The notes below the pieces were generated by a model that was not told the origin of the DNA, did not search any database, and worked only from the letters and a program-made list of their open reading frames with translations. A stretch of 64,000 nt of DNA from Ilumatobacteraceae bacterium (GTDB taxonomy: Bacteria; Actinomycetota; Acidimicrobiia; Acidimicrobiales; Ilumatobacteraceae): assembly GCA_022843125.1 (NCBI GenBank), contig JALHOG010000003.1, forward strand, positions 62,001 through 126,000. Direction: 5' to 3'. Positions 46,238-54,505 of this stretch are shown here, one piece after another (position 1 is the first letter of the stretch; every line of letters begins with the position of its first letter). The translations under genes were made by a program, and so were the position numbers.

Positions 46238-47658
46238 GATGACCAGACCGCGGGATCGGGCGACCGCAGATGCCAGTCGGTGTCGCGCTGCAGGAACGCA
46301 GCGACCCGGAGCACCAGGTCATCTGACCCGGACGCCGCCGCGATCTGCATCGCAACGGGCATGCTCTCATGGTCCACCCCGATGGGCACCGAGGCGACCG
46401 GGTTGCCGACGGCGTTCCAATACTTGGTGTGGATCGATCCGAGCTCGATCATCGCGGTCGCTGCTCGGCGCACGAGCTGCGCGTCGTTCCGCCAACTCGA
46501 GCCGGGCGCGAAGCCCGGATCCAGATCGGTGAGCGGCAATGCGCCGATGGTCGCCGTGGGCATCACGAGCACATCGACGTCGCGAAGCACGGCCGCCAGC
46601 TCGAGCTGCGCCCGACGTCGCACCTGCTGCGCCATGACGTAGTCGGCAGCGGTGAACGAGACCCCGGCGGCGATGATCCCGCGGGTGGAGGCGAAGTACT
46701 CGGACCAATGCTTCGAGAGTCGATCGCGGTGATGCTCGAGCGCCTCGCTGAGCAGGATGATGCTGACGGCCAGGCTCGCCTCTTCGTACAGCGGGATGGT
46801 CGCTCGCGCCACATGAGCCCCGCCCGAGCGGAGCACCTCGACCGCGTCGTCGTGCCTGTCCCAGAACCCGGGCGAGGAGTCCGACTGTGGCATCTCCACG
46901 ACTCCGATTCGGAGTCCCGCCAGGCCTGACCCCGGCTCGCCCATCGAGCCGGCACGGTCGTGTTCGACTCCGCGCATGACGTCCAGCAACAGCGCGCAGT
47001 CCTCGGCGGACCTCGCGATCGGGCCGACGTGGTCGAGCGATGTCGCCACCGGAAGGACTCCCCGGCAGGGAACGGAACCGAACGTCGGCTTGATCGTCGT
47101 GACGCCGCAGAAGGCAGCGGGGATCCGCAGGCTTCCGCCCGAATCAGTGCCGAGGCCACCGAGGGTGGCGCCGATGACGACCGCGCTGGCGGCGCCCGAG
47201 CTGGAACCGCCGGCCCATCGACCCGGGTCCCAGGGGTTCCGTGACACTGCGACATCTCGTGCCGGATCGGGATACCCGATCGCGAACTCCGTGGTCGTGG
47301 TGTGCCCGATGATGATCGCTCCAGCCGCACGGACGCGCGCGACGGCGTCCGCGTCGACGGCAACGGATTCAGCGGGCACCCTGCTGTGGCCGGCGGCGGC
47401 ACGCTCGCGGAGGCCGAAGAGGTCCTTCACTCCGAGAGGAATGCCGAGCAGCGGCGCGGCCGGTGATCTCCGCGAGCGGACTCGGTCGGCGGTTCGAGCG
47501 GCCGCCAGTGCGGACTCCCCGAAGGTGGCGACGAACACGCCGAGCGAGGCATTCGCCGACGCCGCCACATCGAGCGCCTGCTCGACCAACTCGACGCTGG
47601 ACATCTGGCCCGCATCGAGCGCCTGCTTCGTCCCGACGAGCGTGACGGGGGTCATCAC
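46234..47658 (-). CDS. amidase signature family amidase (second)
   Basis: A 474-residue paralogue of the neighbouring amidase. Lys is in GIPLGVKDLFGLRERA, the signature is GGSSSGAASAVVIGATLG, and the nucleophile Ser is in GLGTDSGGSLRIPAAFCG. The whole-length resemblance (shared TEFAIG/MEYAHG, RNPWDPGRWAGG/RNPWDLTRWAGG) suggests a local duplication followed by divergence. It overlaps the GatC-like gene by 4 bp upstream and the first amidase downstream, so all three are coupled. Confidence 0.9.
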   Translation of the reverse strand: MMTPVTLVGTKQALDAGQMSSVELVEQALDVAASANASLGVFVATFGESALAAARTADRVRSRRSPAAPLLGIPLGVKDLFGLRERAAAGHSRVPAESVAVDADAVARVRAAGAIIIGHTTTTEFAIGYPDPARDVAVSRNPWDPGRWAGGSSSGAASAVVIGATLGGLGTDSGGSLRIPAAFCGVTTIKPTFGSVPCRGVLPVATSLDHVGPIARSAEDCALLLDVMRGVEHDRAGSMGEPGSGLAGLRIGVVEMPQSDSSPGFWDRHDDAVEVLRSGGAHVARATIPLYEEASLAVSIILLSEALEHHRDRLSKHWSEYFASTRGIIAAGVSFTAADYVMAQQVRRRAQLELAAVLRDVDVLVMPTATIGALPLTDLDPGFAPGSSWRNDAQLVRRAATAMIELGSIHTKYWNAVGNPVASVPIGVDHESMPVAMQIAAASGSDDLVLRVAAFLQRDTDWHLRSPDPAVWSS

Positions 47659-47849
47659 TCTCCGCCGCGTGGGTCGAAGACGACTGCCGGCGCCACGCCG
47701 GACAGGTCGAGGCCGCGCAGTCGCTCGACCATGGCGCGTGCGTCACCGAAGGTCGATGCCAACGCATCCACTTCGTCGGACGGGACATCCAAGCCGTGCA
47801 TCTCCAGCAACGCCTGCACCAGTTCCCGCTCGCTCGGCGATTCGGTCAT
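47655..47849 (-). CDS. small GatC/AtzG-like amidase partner
   Basis: A 64-residue acidic helical protein (ERELVQALLEMHGLDVPSDE, then LASTFGDARAMVERLRGLDL, ending APAVVFDPRGGE). Its size, two-helix pattern, 'hydrophobic-FDP' end and location immediately before an amidase gene match the DUF4089/AtzG or GatC-like small subunits that wrap and stabilise amidases. ATG 47847-47849 is used; an upstream in-frame start would add 19 unlikely residues. Confidence 0.65.
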   Translation of the reverse strand: MTESPSERELVQALLEMHGLDVPSDEVDALASTFGDARAMVERLRGLDLSGVAPAVVFDPRGGE

Positions 47850-47892
47850 GGTCGCCCATCGCGGAGTACCGCCGGCGATGCATCCCGCCCGT

Positions 47893-49461
47893 TCACCGCT
47901 GACCAACCCAGTACGGATCGCGCAGTGCGGCCTTGTAGAGCTTGCCGGTGTCGAGGCGCGGGAGCGACTCCATGAAATCGAAGCTGCGCGGAACCTTGTA
48001 GCCGGCGAGTCGCTTTCGACAGTAGGACTCGAGTTCGGCTGCGAGACCGTCGGTCGCCTCGATGCCGGGAGCCGGCTGAACGACGGCCTTCACCTCCTCG
48101 CCGAAGTCGGGGTTGGGGACACCGAACACCGCCACGTCGGCCACCTTCGGGTGCAGTACCAGGACCGACTCGATGTCCTGCGGGTAGATGTTCACCCCGC
48201 CCGAGATGATCATGTACGCCTTGCGATCGCTGAGGTAGATGAAGCCTTCGTCGTCCATCCGACCGATGTCGCCGGCCGTGGCCCAACCGCGAGCGTCGTC
48301 CCGATTCGCGGACAGCGCTGCGTCGTCGCCGATGTAGGAGAACGGGAAGTCGCCCTCGAACCACAGCTCGCCCTCCTGCCCGGGCGGCAACACGTTCTTG
48401 TCGGCATCCACGATCCGCGGTGCACCCCACCCCGGGAGCGAGCGACCCACCGAGCCGGGGTGGGCCAGCCACTCGTGGCTGTCGATGAACGTGGCGCCGA
48501 TGAGTTCCGTCGAGGTGTAGTACTCGAAGAGCATCGGTCCCCACTCGGCGATCATCGCCCGCTTGACATCCTGGGGGCAGGGCGCCGCCGAGTGGATGAC
48601 CGCACGCAACGAGCTGATGTCGGCGGCCGCCCTGACGTCCGCCGACATCTTGAGGATGCGCACGAACATGGTCGGGACCATCTGGCAGTGCGTCACACGG
48701 TGCTGCTCGATCAGGTGCAGGGTCTGCTCCGGCACGAACTTCCTGGTGAACACGACGGTGCCGCCCCGCCGGTGGACGCCGACCGCCCAGCCCAAGGGAG
48801 CGGAGTGGTACAGCGGTGCCGACGACATGTAGACGTCGCCGTCACCGAACCCGACGAGCTCGAGAAACTCCAACGTGAGCGTGTCCGGGGCATCGCCCAA
48901 CTCACGCCGACCGAGCGGCGCTCGTCGAATTCCTTTGGGCGTGCCCGTACTCCCAGAGGAGTAGTACAGGAAGGCCCCTTCGTAGCCGTCGGGGATCGCT
49001 CTGGTCTCGAGTGACGATTCGACGGACTCGAACGACGTCCAGCCCTCCAGGTCGCCTCGAGCCAGCAGCCGAGTCGTGACCCTGGGGACCAGATCTGGGG
49101 TGAGAGCGGCGAGGTGGTCCTCCATCTCGCCGGTGCTGATGAGCGCGGCGGCACGCGAGTGGTTCAGGATCTGAGCGACCTCGTCCACCGTCAGGTGGTA
49201 GTTGATCGGCGTGAACTCCACGCCGGACCGTTGCAGCGCCCACACGATCGGAAAGACGTCGATGACATTGGGCAGCAGCACCGCGACCTGACTGCCGTGA
49301 CCGATCCCGTGTTCACGCAAGAGGTGCGCCCACCGGTTGGCACTGCCCTCGAGTTCCAGGTAGGTCAGGACCTGGTCGGTGTCCCCATCGATCACGGCCG
49401 GACGAGAGGGATGGACCTGCACGACCTGCGACGGATGGCTGAAAGGTGGCGCGAGTGTCAC
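47893..49461 (-). CDS. acyl-CoA synthetase (AMP-forming)
   Basis: A 522-residue adenylate-forming enzyme. P-loop is FLYYSSGSTGTPKGIRRA, A5 is LFEYYTSTELIGATF, A7 is RGWATAGDIGRMDDEGFIYL, and A10 has the catalytic Lys in LPRLDTGKLYKAALRDP. It would activate the acid released by the amidases or nitrilase as a CoA thioester; the chain type is unknown. Start GTG 49459-49461 overlaps the enoyl-CoA hydratase stop (GTGA). The frame remains open far upstream, but only through shifted hydratase sequence. Confidence 0.92.
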   Translation of the reverse strand: MTLAPPFSHPSQVVQVHPSRPAVIDGDTDQVLTYLELEGSANRWAHLLREHGIGHGSQVAVLLPNVIDVFPIVWALQRSGVEFTPINYHLTVDEVAQILNHSRAAALISTGEMEDHLAALTPDLVPRVTTRLLARGDLEGWTSFESVESSLETRAIPDGYEGAFLYYSSGSTGTPKGIRRAPLGRRELGDAPDTLTLEFLELVGFGDGDVYMSSAPLYHSAPLGWAVGVHRRGGTVVFTRKFVPEQTLHLIEQHRVTHCQMVPTMFVRILKMSADVRAAADISSLRAVIHSAAPCPQDVKRAMIAEWGPMLFEYYTSTELIGATFIDSHEWLAHPGSVGRSLPGWGAPRIVDADKNVLPPGQEGELWFEGDFPFSYIGDDAALSANRDDARGWATAGDIGRMDDEGFIYLSDRKAYMIISGGVNIYPQDIESVLVLHPKVADVAVFGVPNPDFGEEVKAVVQPAPGIEATDGLAAELESYCRKRLAGYKVPRSFDFMESLPRLDTGKLYKAALRDPYWVGQR

Positions 49462-50255
49462 GTCGTCACCTCCCGGGCGCTCCACACCGGCGGGCGCCGC
49501 TCGAAGAAGGCCGCCATCGCCTCGTCGGTGTCGGGGTGCTGACGGGCCTCTTCGATGTAGTCCGCCTCCCGGGCCCAGATGTCGTCGGGTACCGCCGGTT
49601 TCAGACTCCGCAGGAGTTCGAGGTTCCGCCTCACGACCAGTGGAGGGATGGCCTGGATCCTGGCCGCCCAATCCAGTGCGGCGTCCATCAACTTCTCGTG
49701 CTCGACCACGAGATTGATGGCGCCCAAGTCGTAGGCCCGCTGGGCAGTGAGGCGGGCGCCGAGGGCGACCTCTGCCCATGCCGCGATCGGGAGCATGTTG
49801 AGGTAGCCGACCTCCCAACCCGCCACGCCGCCGCGGTGGATCTCGCTCAGCTCGAACTGTGCAGTCTGCGTCGCGATGCACAGATCGGCCTGAAGGGCCA
49901 TGTAGAAGCCACCTCCCATCGCGTAGCCGTTGACTGCAGCGATGATCGGTTTGCTGACATGGTTGGTGCGGCCCGGCCAGAACGGGTTGACCAACGGAGT
50001 GATGTCGGGGAAGTTGAGGCCCCGCTCCCCCGCAGATGAGAGCTCCTTGACGTCGACACCTGCCGTGAATGCCCGGTCGCCGGCGCCCGTCAGCACCGCT
50101 ACGTCCAGCGCGTCATCCTCGTCGAACCGACGGAAGGCGTGGGCCAGGCCCACGAACATGTCCCGGTTCATCGCATTGAGCTGCTCGGGGCGATTCATCG
50201 TGATCACGTAGGTACGACCGATGATCTCCGTCAACACCGAGTCGGACGTGGTCAT
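49458..50255 (-). CDS. enoyl-CoA hydratase/isomerase family protein
   Basis: A 265-residue crotonase-fold protein. YVITMNRPEQLNAMNRDM, GDRAFTAGVDVKELSSAG (first oxyanion segment) and IIAAVNGYAMGGGFYMALQAD (two stretches, second oxyanion) are present. The usual catalytic Glu position after this reads SEIHRGGVAGWEVG, so hydratase, isomerase or hydrolase activity cannot be fixed. ATG 50255 with AAAGG ribosome site fits; 11 extra residues upstream are unlikely. It is coupled to the acyl-CoA ligase gene. Confidence 0.9.
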   Translation of the reverse strand: MTTSDSVLTEIIGRTYVITMNRPEQLNAMNRDMFVGLAHAFRRFDEDDALDVAVLTGAGDRAFTAGVDVKELSSAGERGLNFPDITPLVNPFWPGRTNHVSKPIIAAVNGYAMGGGFYMALQADLCIATQTAQFELSEIHRGGVAGWEVGYLNMLPIAAWAEVALGARLTAQRAYDLGAINLVVEHEKLMDAALDWAARIQAIPPLVVRRNLELLRSLKPAVPDDIWAREADYIEEARQHPDTDEAMAAFFERRPPVWSAREVTT

Positions 50256-50362
50256 GCGGTGCCTTTCGAAGACGCGCGTTGTAGGCATTGCGAAGACGTA
50301 TCACGTATCATTCCACCCGATCATATGTGCTCAGTGCAGTGGAGTGGAAGAGAGGCGACAAG

Positions 50363-50782
50363 GTGGCAGACCGTGACGACAGCCATCCGGCCGGCATCCC
50401 GGGATACGCAGGCGGCGAGCTCGAACACAGGATGGGGATCGAGTTCCTGGAGCTCAGCGCCGAGTACTCGGTCGCCCGAATGCCCGTGATGGGCAATCGC
50501 CAGGGCATCGGCCTGCTACACGGAGGTGCCCACGTCGTCGTGGCGGAGTCGTTGGGCAGCCTGTCAGCGGCGAAGCACGCCGGACCCGGGCGGTACGCGG
50601 TCGGGATCGAGATCAACGCCAGCCACAGCCGGTCGGTGACCGAGGGGCATGTGACAGCAACGTGTCGCGCCGTGCAACTCGGGCGCACCGTGTGCACCCA
50701 CGAGATCGTGGTGACCGACGACCAAGGTCGGCGCCTGTCCACCCTGCGAATGACCAATCTGCTGCGCGACCGCGACGCGTAG
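50363..50782 (+). CDS. PaaI-type hotdog thioesterase
   Basis: A 139-residue hotdog-fold protein. The family motif NRQGIGLLHGGAHVVVAESLGSL has the Gly-rich turn and the Glu/Ser helix, followed by VGIEINASHSRSVTEGHVTAT. PaaI-like enzymes release CoA from aryl- or phenylacetyl-type thioesters, recycling CoA when a pathway stalls. GTG 50363 follows GAGAGG at proper spacing; upstream GTG 50339 or ATG-less frame is less likely. It is divergent from enoyl-CoA hydratase; the 107-bp gap has a GTATCAC/GTATCAT direct repeat at about 50298-50311. Confidence 0.85.
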   Translation: MADRDDSHPAGIPGYAGGELEHRMGIEFLELSAEYSVARMPVMGNRQGIGLLHGGAHVVVAESLGSLSAAKHAGPGRYAVGIEINASHSRSVTEGHVTATCRAVQLGRTVCTHEIVVTDDQGRRLSTLRMTNLLRDRDA

Positions 50783-50809
50783 CAGCGACAACTGCCCGAC
50801 AGGAGACGA

Positions 50810-51550
50810 ATGATCATGCACGCCAGCCCGGACGGCGAGATCACGACCGAGGCGTACCGCCAGTTGATGGACCTCTTGCGATCGAGGCACAGCTGTCGCG
50901 CCTTCCTGGATGACCCGGTCGACCACGTCACGATACGACAGATGCTCGAGGCAGCACAGCTCAGCGCCACGTGGAACAACTGCCAACCGTGGGACGTCAT
51001 CGTCACATCGGGCCCGGCCACCGAGGCGTTCCGCGAAGGTCTGCTCCGGGCCGCGACCACAGAGGATGTGAACTCTGACATCCCGATCCCTGAGGTCTAC
51101 GAGGGCAAGTACAAGATGCGGCGACGCGAGGCGGGCCTGGCGCTGTACGCGGCGGTTGGAATCGAACGGGGCGATCATGAGGGCCGCGAACGACAGAGCC
51201 TCGAGAACTTCCGGCTGTTCGGCGCACCGCATGCGCTCATCGTGCATGCCGAGGCCGTCCTCGGCCCGTACGCCTACGTGGATTGCGGCGCGTACATCGC
51301 CAACTTCCTCCTTGCGGCGCAAGCACTCGGCATCGCAGCGATCCCGCAGGCGGCGATCGCGATGCAGTCCCGATTCCTGCACGAGCACTTCGGCATCGGG
51401 CCTGAACGCGTGATGGTGGCAGGCATTTCATTCGGGTACGCCGCGCCATATCGGGTGAACGACTTCCGCACCTCGCGAGCGCCGCTCGACGAGGTTGTCA
51501 CCTGGCTTCCCGCCGATGGCGGCGATCACGAGATCGACGATCATGCCTGA
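50810..51550 (+). CDS. nitroreductase family FMN enzyme
   Basis: A 246-residue nitroreductase-fold flavoprotein. FMN-binding signatures are LLRSRHSCRAFLDDPV near residue 25, AAQLSATWNNCQPWDVIV, and VDCGAYIANFLLAAQALGI plus a late FGYAAPYRVNDF. Members reduce nitro groups, quinones or enone double bonds with NAD(P)H. In a catabolic island it could act on a nitro- or unsaturated nitrile substrate. It is 27 bp after the thioesterase gene. Confidence 0.9.
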   Translation: MIMHASPDGEITTEAYRQLMDLLRSRHSCRAFLDDPVDHVTIRQMLEAAQLSATWNNCQPWDVIVTSGPATEAFREGLLRAATTEDVNSDIPIPEVYEGKYKMRRREAGLALYAAVGIERGDHEGRERQSLENFRLFGAPHALIVHAEAVLGPYAYVDCGAYIANFLLAAQALGIAAIPQAAIAMQSRFLHEHFGIGPERVMVAGISFGYAAPYRVNDFRTSRAPLDEVVTWLPADGGDHEIDDHA

Positions 51551-51710
51551 TCGAGCGGACGCACGTGAACAGCATCCTGGCGTGGTCGAGAGCCTGCGAG
51601 GCCCGATGATCGACAAGCTCGTCATCCCGCGGGTGGCCGCTATCCTCACGAGGGCTGGCCGGACGTCAAGACGACCAGCACACGCACCGGTCGAGATGAT
51701 GGGCAGCTGA
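51543..51710 (+). CDS. possible 55-residue ORF coupled to nitroreductase
   Basis: ATG 51543 overlaps the nitroreductase stop (ATGCCTGA) and the frame runs to 51710, six bases before the GntR start. The product (MPDRADAREQHPGVVESLRG, then a basic Arg/Pro-rich end) has no recognised domain. It fills an otherwise empty 166-bp gap, but base composition is not clearly coding. Could be a micro-protein or leader region for the regulator. Confidence 0.3.
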   Translation: MPDRADAREQHPGVVESLRGPMIDKLVIPRVAAILTRAGRTSRRPAHAPVEMMGS

Positions 51711-51716
51711 CGGCAC

Positions 51717-52382
51717 ATGACCGACTTCAATTCGGAGACGAAGCGCGACTTCATCGTCCAGCAACTCCGACGACGCATCCTTTCCGGTGAGTACGCAAGG
51801 GGTGCTCGTCTCCGCCAGGACCAACTGGCTGCTGACTTCGGTGTCAGCATCACGCCGATCCGGGAAGCGCTTCGCGTGCTCGAATCGGAGCGGCTGGTCG
51901 AGGCTGAACCGCACCGAGGGGTGCGAGTCGCGGAGATCGACCTCGACCGAATCGAGGGCATCTACGTCGTTCGTCGACTCGTCGAGTCGTACGCGATGCG
52001 TCGGGCGGTGCACCGCCTCAGCCGGCACGACTTCGGTGTCCTACGCCGGATGCTGGACGAGATGTCTCAATCGACCACGCCAGAAGCCCAGCGCGACATG
52101 AACCGCGCGTTCCACTTCTACTTCTACGACCGATGTGGTCTGCCGGAACTGACACAGCAGATCGGCAACCTGTGGGACAGCTTCCCGTGGGACCTGCTCT
52201 TGGACAGCGAGGATCGCGCAGACGCGTCGCGTCAGGAGCACGAGCGAGTCCTCATCGCTGCAGAGAGCGGAGACGCAGACGCCGCGGCGGCGGCGCTCGG
52301 TACCCACGTGGCCAACGGCATCGCCGCGGTTCGTCTGCACCTCACCGGCGACCGGGGCCGCGACGTCTTCGATGAGGACTGA
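51717..52382 (+). CDS. GntR family regulator, FCD subgroup
   Basis: A 221-residue FadR-type regulator. The N-terminal winged helix (about 5-72) reads IVQQLRRRILSGEYARGARL and ADFGVSITPIREALRVLESE. The C-terminal all-helical FCD ligand domain has metal/ligand residues in MNRAFHFYFYDRCG, QEHERVLIAAESGD and ALGTHVANGI. FCD regulators usually respond to organic acids and repress adjacent catabolic genes. Probable ligand: an acid or CoA ester made by this island. Candidate sites are the ATCATGCATGAT-like palindromes upstream of nthB and between the CoA-transferase and dehydrogenase genes. Confidence 0.92.
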   Translation: MTDFNSETKRDFIVQQLRRRILSGEYARGARLRQDQLAADFGVSITPIREALRVLESERLVEAEPHRGVRVAEIDLDRIEGIYVVRRLVESYAMRRAVHRLSRHDFGVLRRMLDEMSQSTTPEAQRDMNRAFHFYFYDRCGLPELTQQIGNLWDSFPWDLLLDSEDRADASRQEHERVLIAAESGDADAAAAALGTHVANGIAAVRLHLTGDRGRDVFDED

Positions 52383-52398
52383 GCGGCACAGCCCGCTC
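52381..52398. terminator. short stem-loop after GntR gene
   Basis: GAGCGG (52381-52386) and CCGCTC (52393-52398) pair over a 6-nt loop immediately after the regulator stop and before the convergent permease stop. Stem of 6 bp, no T tract; weak terminator candidate. Confidence 0.3.
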
Positions 52399-52430
52399 GG
52401 TGGTCCAGTCCGAACGCGTCAGCCGCAGAT

Positions 52431-53651
52431 CTAGACCAGTCCCTGGCGGCGCCGGCGTTGCCTGGCGAGCGCGTCGAGCGCGACCGCTACGAACAGCACG
52501 AGGCCCGTGATGGTGTTCTTGATCCACGCCTCCCAGCCCATCAAGTCCATGCCGTTGGAGATGGCACCGATGACCACGGAACCGAGTAGCGCTCCCCACA
52601 CCGATCCACGGCCACCGAAAAGGCTCACGCCGGCGATGACCGGAGCGGCGATCGCCAGCAGAAGCAGATCACTTCCACCTGCCGCCCGCGTGGCCGCCTG
52701 CAGTCGAGCTGCAGCCATCACGCCGCCAAGGGCGCCCAGGGCTGCAGTCAGCGAGAATGCCAGGATGATGATGCGCTTGACGGAGATGCCGACCCGACGG
52801 GCGCTCTCCGTACCACCGCCGACCGCCATGAGATGACGGCCGAACACCGACGCCGTGATGAGCGCGTTCAGCGCGATGAGCACGCCGATGAAGATGACCA
52901 GCGCGAGTGGCACTCCACGGTCACTGATGAGTAGCGCCGTGACGCCGACTGCCGCGACGGCCAGCCCCACGATGCGAGCGACCGTCAGGCGCGACGGATC
53001 GGCCTCGACGCCCGCCGTGTTCTGGCTCCGCATCCGAGCGAGCTGCTGGACGGCGTAGCCGCCGACGCCCATCCCCGCGAGCAGCCAGGACGCTGCATTC
53101 GGTAACCGCAGCGTCGCGAGGTTGGTGATCGCCTCGTTCGTGATGTTGACGGTCCCGTTGTCGTTGAGCACCCAGAGATGCAAGCCCTGCCACGTCAGCA
53201 GTCCGGCGAGGGTGACGATGAACGACGGCAGGCCCAAGAACGTGATGGCCGTGCCCTGCAGGGCCCCGAGCGCCGCCCCGACGACGATCGCCATGGCGAT
53301 GGCCAGCGGCGCAGGCCATCCCTGATTGACTGCCAGGACAGCCATCACGGACCCGCAGAGTCCGCTCATCGCTCCCACGGAGAGGTCGATCTCGCCGAGG
53401 AGCAACACGATGACCACCCCTGACGCGATGATGCCCATCGGCACGATCTGGAGGGCCAGGTTGCTGATGTTGGCGGCGGTGAGGAAGTTCGAGTTCAGCG
53501 ACTGGAAGATCGTCGCGATGACGATGAGGACCAGGATGACCCGCAGCGGCCCGGTGAGCGCGTGCCCGACGGCGATCGCCGCGCGGCGAGAGGTCGAGCG
53601 CTCCCGCGTGGTCACTGCGACCGTCTCATCGATGCGGGTGCTGGTGGTCAC
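52431..53651 (-). CDS. sugar-type ABC transporter permease (XylH/RbsC-like)
   Basis: A 406-residue membrane protein with about ten hydrophobic helices. The branched-chain/ribose permease core is recognisable: MGIIASGVVIVLLLGEIDLS, ITFLGLPSFIVTLAGLLTWQ, and the EAA-like AVGGGTESARRVGISVKRII loop. The GSDLLLLAIAAPVIAGVSLFGGRGSVWGALLGS region (two stretches) also fits. Length near 400 with an extra central part (AGVEADPSRLTVARIVG) resembles XylH. GTG start overlaps the ATPase stop. Confidence 0.92.
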   Translation of the reverse strand: MTTSTRIDETVAVTTRERSTSRRAAIAVGHALTGPLRVILVLIVIATIFQSLNSNFLTAANISNLALQIVPMGIIASGVVIVLLLGEIDLSVGAMSGLCGSVMAVLAVNQGWPAPLAIAMAIVVGAALGALQGTAITFLGLPSFIVTLAGLLTWQGLHLWVLNDNGTVNITNEAITNLATLRLPNAASWLLAGMGVGGYAVQQLARMRSQNTAGVEADPSRLTVARIVGLAVAAVGVTALLISDRGVPLALVIFIGVLIALNALITASVFGRHLMAVGGGTESARRVGISVKRIIILAFSLTAALGALGGVMAAARLQAATRAAGGSDLLLLAIAAPVIAGVSLFGGRGSVWGALLGSVVIGAISNGMDLMGWEAWIKNTITGLVLFVAVALDALARQRRRRQGLV

Positions 53652-54448
53652 GCAACAGATCCTTCCGGGGCAACGGCGTTGATGCCGGTGATGGCTGCGA
53701 TGATGTCGCCGCGCGCTTCGGGTAGGCAGGGGAAGTCGCCTGCGTTACTGCCCAGGTGGAGGACGGTGACGCGGTCACACACCTGCATCACGTCGGCCAT
53801 GTTGTGACTGATCAGGATCACTCCGTGACCTGCAGCCTTGAGCCGCCGGATGAGTTGGAGGACCTGCTCGGTCTGCGTCACCCCCAGCGCAGCCGTCGGC
53901 TCATCGAGGACGAGCAACTGCGGCTCCCCGATCATGGCGCGGGCAATGGCGATCGCCTGACGTTGCCCGCCCGAGAGCCCGCCCACCTCGGTGCGCAGGC
54001 TCTGCAACGTACGCACCCCGACGCTGTCCAGCAGTGCACGTGTGCGCGCGTGCATCTCTACGCCCTTGAGACGTTTGAACGGTCCCCGCCCGGCGATCTC
54101 GCGACCGAGGAACAAGTTGGCGACGACGTCGAGGTTGTCGCACAGCGCCAAGTCTTGATAAACGAAGGCAAGTCCGAGGTTGGCGGCGTCGGCCGGACCG
54201 TGGATCTCGACCTCGCGGCCTTCGAAGGCGAATGACCCCGAGTCCGCGGGCTGCACACCGGAGATGGTCTTGATCAGGGTCGACTTGCCTGCTCCGTTGT
54301 CACCGACGAGGCCGACAACCTCGCCAACGGCGACCCGCAGCGTCGCACGTCTCAATGCCTGGACGTTGCCGAAGTTCTTGCAGATGTCCGTGGCTTCGAA
54401 GAGCCAACTTTGAGCATCGGCCGGTACGTCGATCGGAGCCGCCGTCAT
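53648..54448 (-). CDS. sugar-type ABC transporter ATP-binding protein (XylG-like, single domain)
   Basis: A 266-residue ATPase with Walker A VGDNGAGKSTLIK, Q-loop FVYQDLALCDNLDV, signature GGLSGGQRQAIAIARAM and Walker B LLVLDEPTAAL. The H-loop is ILISHNMADVMQV. Only one ABC domain is present, whereas E. coli XylG/RbsA have two; single-domain versions are common in actinobacteria and act as dimers. GAGGAACC ribosome site precedes ATG 54448. Confidence 0.92.
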   Translation of the reverse strand: MTAAPIDVPADAQSWLFEATDICKNFGNVQALRRATLRVAVGEVVGLVGDNGAGKSTLIKTISGVQPADSGSFAFEGREVEIHGPADAANLGLAFVYQDLALCDNLDVVANLFLGREIAGRGPFKRLKGVEMHARTRALLDSVGVRTLQSLRTEVGGLSGGQRQAIAIARAMIGEPQLLVLDEPTAALGVTQTEQVLQLIRRLKAAGHGVILISHNMADVMQVCDRVTVLHLGSNAGDFPCLPEARGDIIAAITGINAVAPEGSVA

Positions 54449-54469
54449 GGGTTCCTCGAAGAGCTGGAT

Positions 54470-54499
54470 GCCGCGCCGGGGCCTGCGCCCCGGCGCGGC
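54470..54499 (-). terminator. 13-bp perfect stem-loop between binding-protein and ATPase genes
   Basis: GCCGCGCCGGGGC (54470-54482), loop CTGC, GCCCCGGCGCGGC (54487-54499). The stem is perfect and very GC-rich, starting 6 bp after the binding-protein stop, with no U tract. Such elements commonly stabilise the upstream message or cause partial termination, so the binding protein is made in excess over the membrane components. Confidence 0.7.
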
Positions 54500-54505
54500 T
54501 GTCGG

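Noticed and set aside
44885-47849. GatCAB tRNA amidotransferase
   Set aside because: No GatB gene is adjacent, two amidases are present, and the nitrile hydratase context favours catabolic amidases.
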